Origin: Parazoarcus communis SWub3 = DSM 12120
Lineage (GTDB): Bacteria; Pseudomonadota; Gammaproteobacteria; Burkholderiales; Rhodocyclaceae
Reading direction: 5' to 3'
Length of the DNA: 64,000 nucleotides
NCBI RefSeq assembly: GCF_003226565.1
Contig: NZ_QKOE01000005.1
Location: 234,846-298,845, forward strand
Shown here: positions 62,260-64,000 of the stretch, one piece after another
How the letters are laid out: each line of letters starts with the position of its first letter
Position numbering within the stretch: position 1 is the first letter of the stretch
Notes under the pieces: generated by a model
Database searches by the model: none
Told to the model about the DNA's origin: nothing
Seen by the model: the letters and a program-made list of their open reading frames with translations, nothing else
Made by a program: the position numbers and the translations under genes

Positions 62260-64000
62260 ATGAACGTCCCCGACGATTTCGCACAATCCACCCCCAATCG
62301 TTGGTATTGGACAGCGCCCTATGTGGCAGTGGTGGTGTTCGCGCTTTCGATGCTGGTGCTGGTCGGGGTGCTGCAGCAGCGCGAGAAGGACAATCAGCGC
62401 AATGCGGTGGCGCGCGATGTGCAATGGGCCGAGCAGACGATGCGCTTGCACATGCAGGGCACGGAGGAGTTTCTCGGCCAACTCGCCCGCGATCTGGCGG
62501 CGCAGACGCTGGATCCCGATGCCTTTCAGGTGCGCGCCAATCAGCACATTGCCAACAACGGCGAACTGGTAAACATCGCCTGGGTGGGCGATGACGAGGT
62601 CGTGCGCTGGTCTGCACCCTTCGACACGACCGATTGGCTCGCTGGCGAGGCCTTGTCGTCCTTTCAGTCGCCGACCTTCCAGCTCGCGCGGGAGTCCGGT
62701 CGACTCAGCTATGGTGCGGCATACGCCAATCCCCGGGGCGTTACCGTGCTCGAGGTTCATGTGCCCATACGCCACGGACGCGAGTTTCGGGGGGCAATCG
62801 TCGGCGTCTATTCGATCGAGCGCATGGTGCGTCATCTGGTGCCCGGCTGGTTTGCCGAGAAATATCGCCTGACGCTGCAGAACGCAGGTGGGTCGCCATT
62901 GGCGGTGAACTCGACCTTACGTGATCTCGACGAGAGCGTGAGCTTCGAGATTCCGCTCGACCCGCCCGGCAATGGCCTCATCCTGCGCGCCACCGCTTTC
63001 CGCACCGGAGGTCAGCTGCCCCAGGCCCTTCCAACGGCCATGATCGTTGGTCTGTCGGTCATCGTGTTGTGGAGCCTGTGGCTGTTGCGCATGCATGTGT
63101 TTCGGCGGGTTCAGGTCGAGAAAGAGCGCGATCGCCTGTTCAACCTGTCGCTCGATCTGCTTGCGGTGGTCGGTCTGGACGGCACTTTCCGGCGCTGCAA
63201 CCCGGCTTTCGAGCGGATTCTTGGCCATTCACCTGTCGAGTTGCCCGGCAGGCCGCTGCTCGACCTGGTGCATCGCGATGATGTCGCTTCCACGCTGGAG
63301 CAGCTGCGACAACTGGCTTCGGGGCAGCCCGTCAAGTTCGAGAACCGTTGCCTGTGTGCCGATGGCAGCTTCAAATGGTTGGTGTGGAGCATCAACCCGG
63401 TACGTGCCGAAAAGCTGGTGTATGCCGTCGCGCACGACATCACCGGGCGCAAGGCAGCCGAAGAAGCCCTGAGGGCGGAGTCAGCCTTCCGCAAGGCAAT
63501 GGAGGAGTCGGTGATCACCGGCCTGCGCGCGATCGACCTGACCGGACGCATCATCTACGTCAACTCGGCCTTCTGCCGCATGGTCGGGCTGGAGGAGGAG
63601 GAACTGGTCGGGGTGCAAGCGCCTTTCCCGTACTGGCCGGTTGAGGAGATCGAGACCTGCACCCGCAACCTGCAGCTGACGCTGGCGGGCCGGGCGCCGG
63701 CCAGCGGTTTCGAGATGCGCATCCAGCGCAAGAACGGCGAGCGCCTGGATGCCCGTTTCTATCTGTCGCCGCTGATCGACCTGACAGGTCGCCAGACCGG
63801 CTGGATGGCATCGGTGACCGACATCACCGAGCCGAAGCGGGTGCGGGCGGCGCTTGAGGCGGCGCATGAGCGTTTCGAGGCCGTGCTCGATGGTCTGGAT
63901 GCGGCGGTGTTCGTGTCGGACGCACGTACCGACGAAATCCTGTTTGCCAACCGGGCGTTCAAGGCCATTCACGGCTTTGATTCGGTTGGCCGCACGGTGC
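62260..64000 (+). CDS. Membrane sensor protein with multiple PAS domains, 3' end missing
   Basis: Open to the window end (580 residues seen). Transmembrane helix 1 (about residues 13-42), a periplasmic sensor domain of about 210 residues, and helix 2 (about 258-282) lead to at least three cytoplasmic PAS domains: from about residue 292 (FNLSLDLLAVVGLDGTFRRCNPAF), from about 412 (ITGLRAIDLTGRIIYVNSAFCRMVGL), and from about 540 (AVLDGLDAAVFVSDARTDEI), each followed by DITxxK-type ends. A histidine kinase or GGDEF/EAL output would follow outside the window. It is divergent from the binding-protein gene, a possible ligand-presenting partner. Confidence 0.85.
   Translation, partial: MNVPDDFAQSTPNRWYWTAPYVAVVVFALSMLVLVGVLQQREKDNQRNAVARDVQWAEQTMRLHMQGTEEFLGQLARDLAAQTLDPDAFQVRANQHIANNGELVNIAWVGDDEVVRWSAPFDTTDWLAGEALSSFQSPTFQLARESGRLSYGAAYANPRGVTVLEVHVPIRHGREFRGAIVGVYSIERMVRHLVPGWFAEKYRLTLQNAGGSPLAVNSTLRDLDESVSFEIPLDPPGNGLILRATAFRTGGQLPQALPTAMIVGLSVIVLWSLWLLRMHVFRRVQVEKERDRLFNLSLDLLAVVGLDGTFRRCNPAFERILGHSPVELPGRPLLDLVHRDDVASTLEQLRQLASGQPVKFENRCLCADGSFKWLVWSINPVRAEKLVYAVAHDITGRKAAEEALRAESAFRKAMEESVITGLRAIDLTGRIIYVNSAFCRMVGLEEEELVGVQAPFPYWPVEEIETCTRNLQLTLAGRAPASGFEMRIQRKNGERLDARFYLSPLIDLTGRQTGWMASVTDITEPKRVRAALEAAHERFEAVLDGLDAAVFVSDARTDEILFANRAFKAIHGFDSVGRTV

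Overview
The window is chromosomal DNA of high G+C content from what looks like a betaproteobacterium, most likely of the Azoarcus/Thauera/Aromatoleum group (Rhodocyclales). The evidence is the gene order tpiA-secG-tRNA-Leu(GAG)-nuoA..N, a dihydrolipoamide dehydrogenase carrying its own lipoyl domain, and codon use. The genus is an inference. No rRNA, CRISPR array, phage or transposase gene was found. One short MITE-like element is present.

Layout. (1) 1-1950: the 3' part of arsH, then tpiA, secG and tRNA-Leu(GAG). (2) 2015-16592: a complete 14-gene nuo operon (NADH:quinone oxidoreductase, complex I), followed by a NUDIX hydrolase. (3) 17310-53597: a complete, self-contained flagellar locus of the lateral (Laf, Flag-2) type. 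It has the export/switch operon fliM-N-P-Q-R-flhB-flhA on the minus strand. The sigma-54 activator lafK with fliEFGHIJ, flgM-flgN, and fliD-S-T-K-L-fliA-motA-motB are on the plus strand. A ToxR/ToxS-like membrane regulator pair, two tandem flagellins and flgA are on the minus strand. The rod/hook operon flgBCDEFGHIJKL plus a LafW-like gene is on the plus strand. (4) 53730-60315: a small conserved gene, a 46-bp perfect palindrome, then aceE-aceF-lpdA (pyruvate dehydrogenase) on the minus strand. (5) 60684-64000: a periplasmic amino-acid-type binding protein and a divergent multi-PAS sensor, with a 169-bp MITE-like element between them.

How the flagellar genes fit together. LafK has a receiver-like domain without an obvious phosphoacceptor and a GAFTGA loop, so it probably drives sigma-54 promoters of early operons; a good -24/-12 site lies before flgB. 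FliA (LafS) and its anti-sigma factor FlgM then control late genes. Reading the intergenic regions by eye, I found six copies of one promoter-like motif, TTAAG then 15 nt then GTCGCCYY. They precede flgM, fliD, both flagellins, a PilZ-domain gene, and (at long range) the fliM operon. Its -35 and spacing match sigma-28 promoters, but its -10 differs from the usual GCCGATAA. I infer that this is the promoter code of the lateral sigma factor and that it links a c-di-GMP-binding PilZ protein to the lateral flagellum.

Other points of interest are a FliM without the usual CheY-binding N-terminus, FlhB with NPEH instead of NPTH, FlgJ fused to an SLT-type lytic transglycosylase, an EF-hand loop in the filament cap FliD, G9 and G8 tracts in fliK and flgK, the ToxR/ToxS-like pair with paired cysteines, and the absence of fliO and of any chemotaxis gene. 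All identifications come from reading the sequence and from memory of the families; no database search was run.
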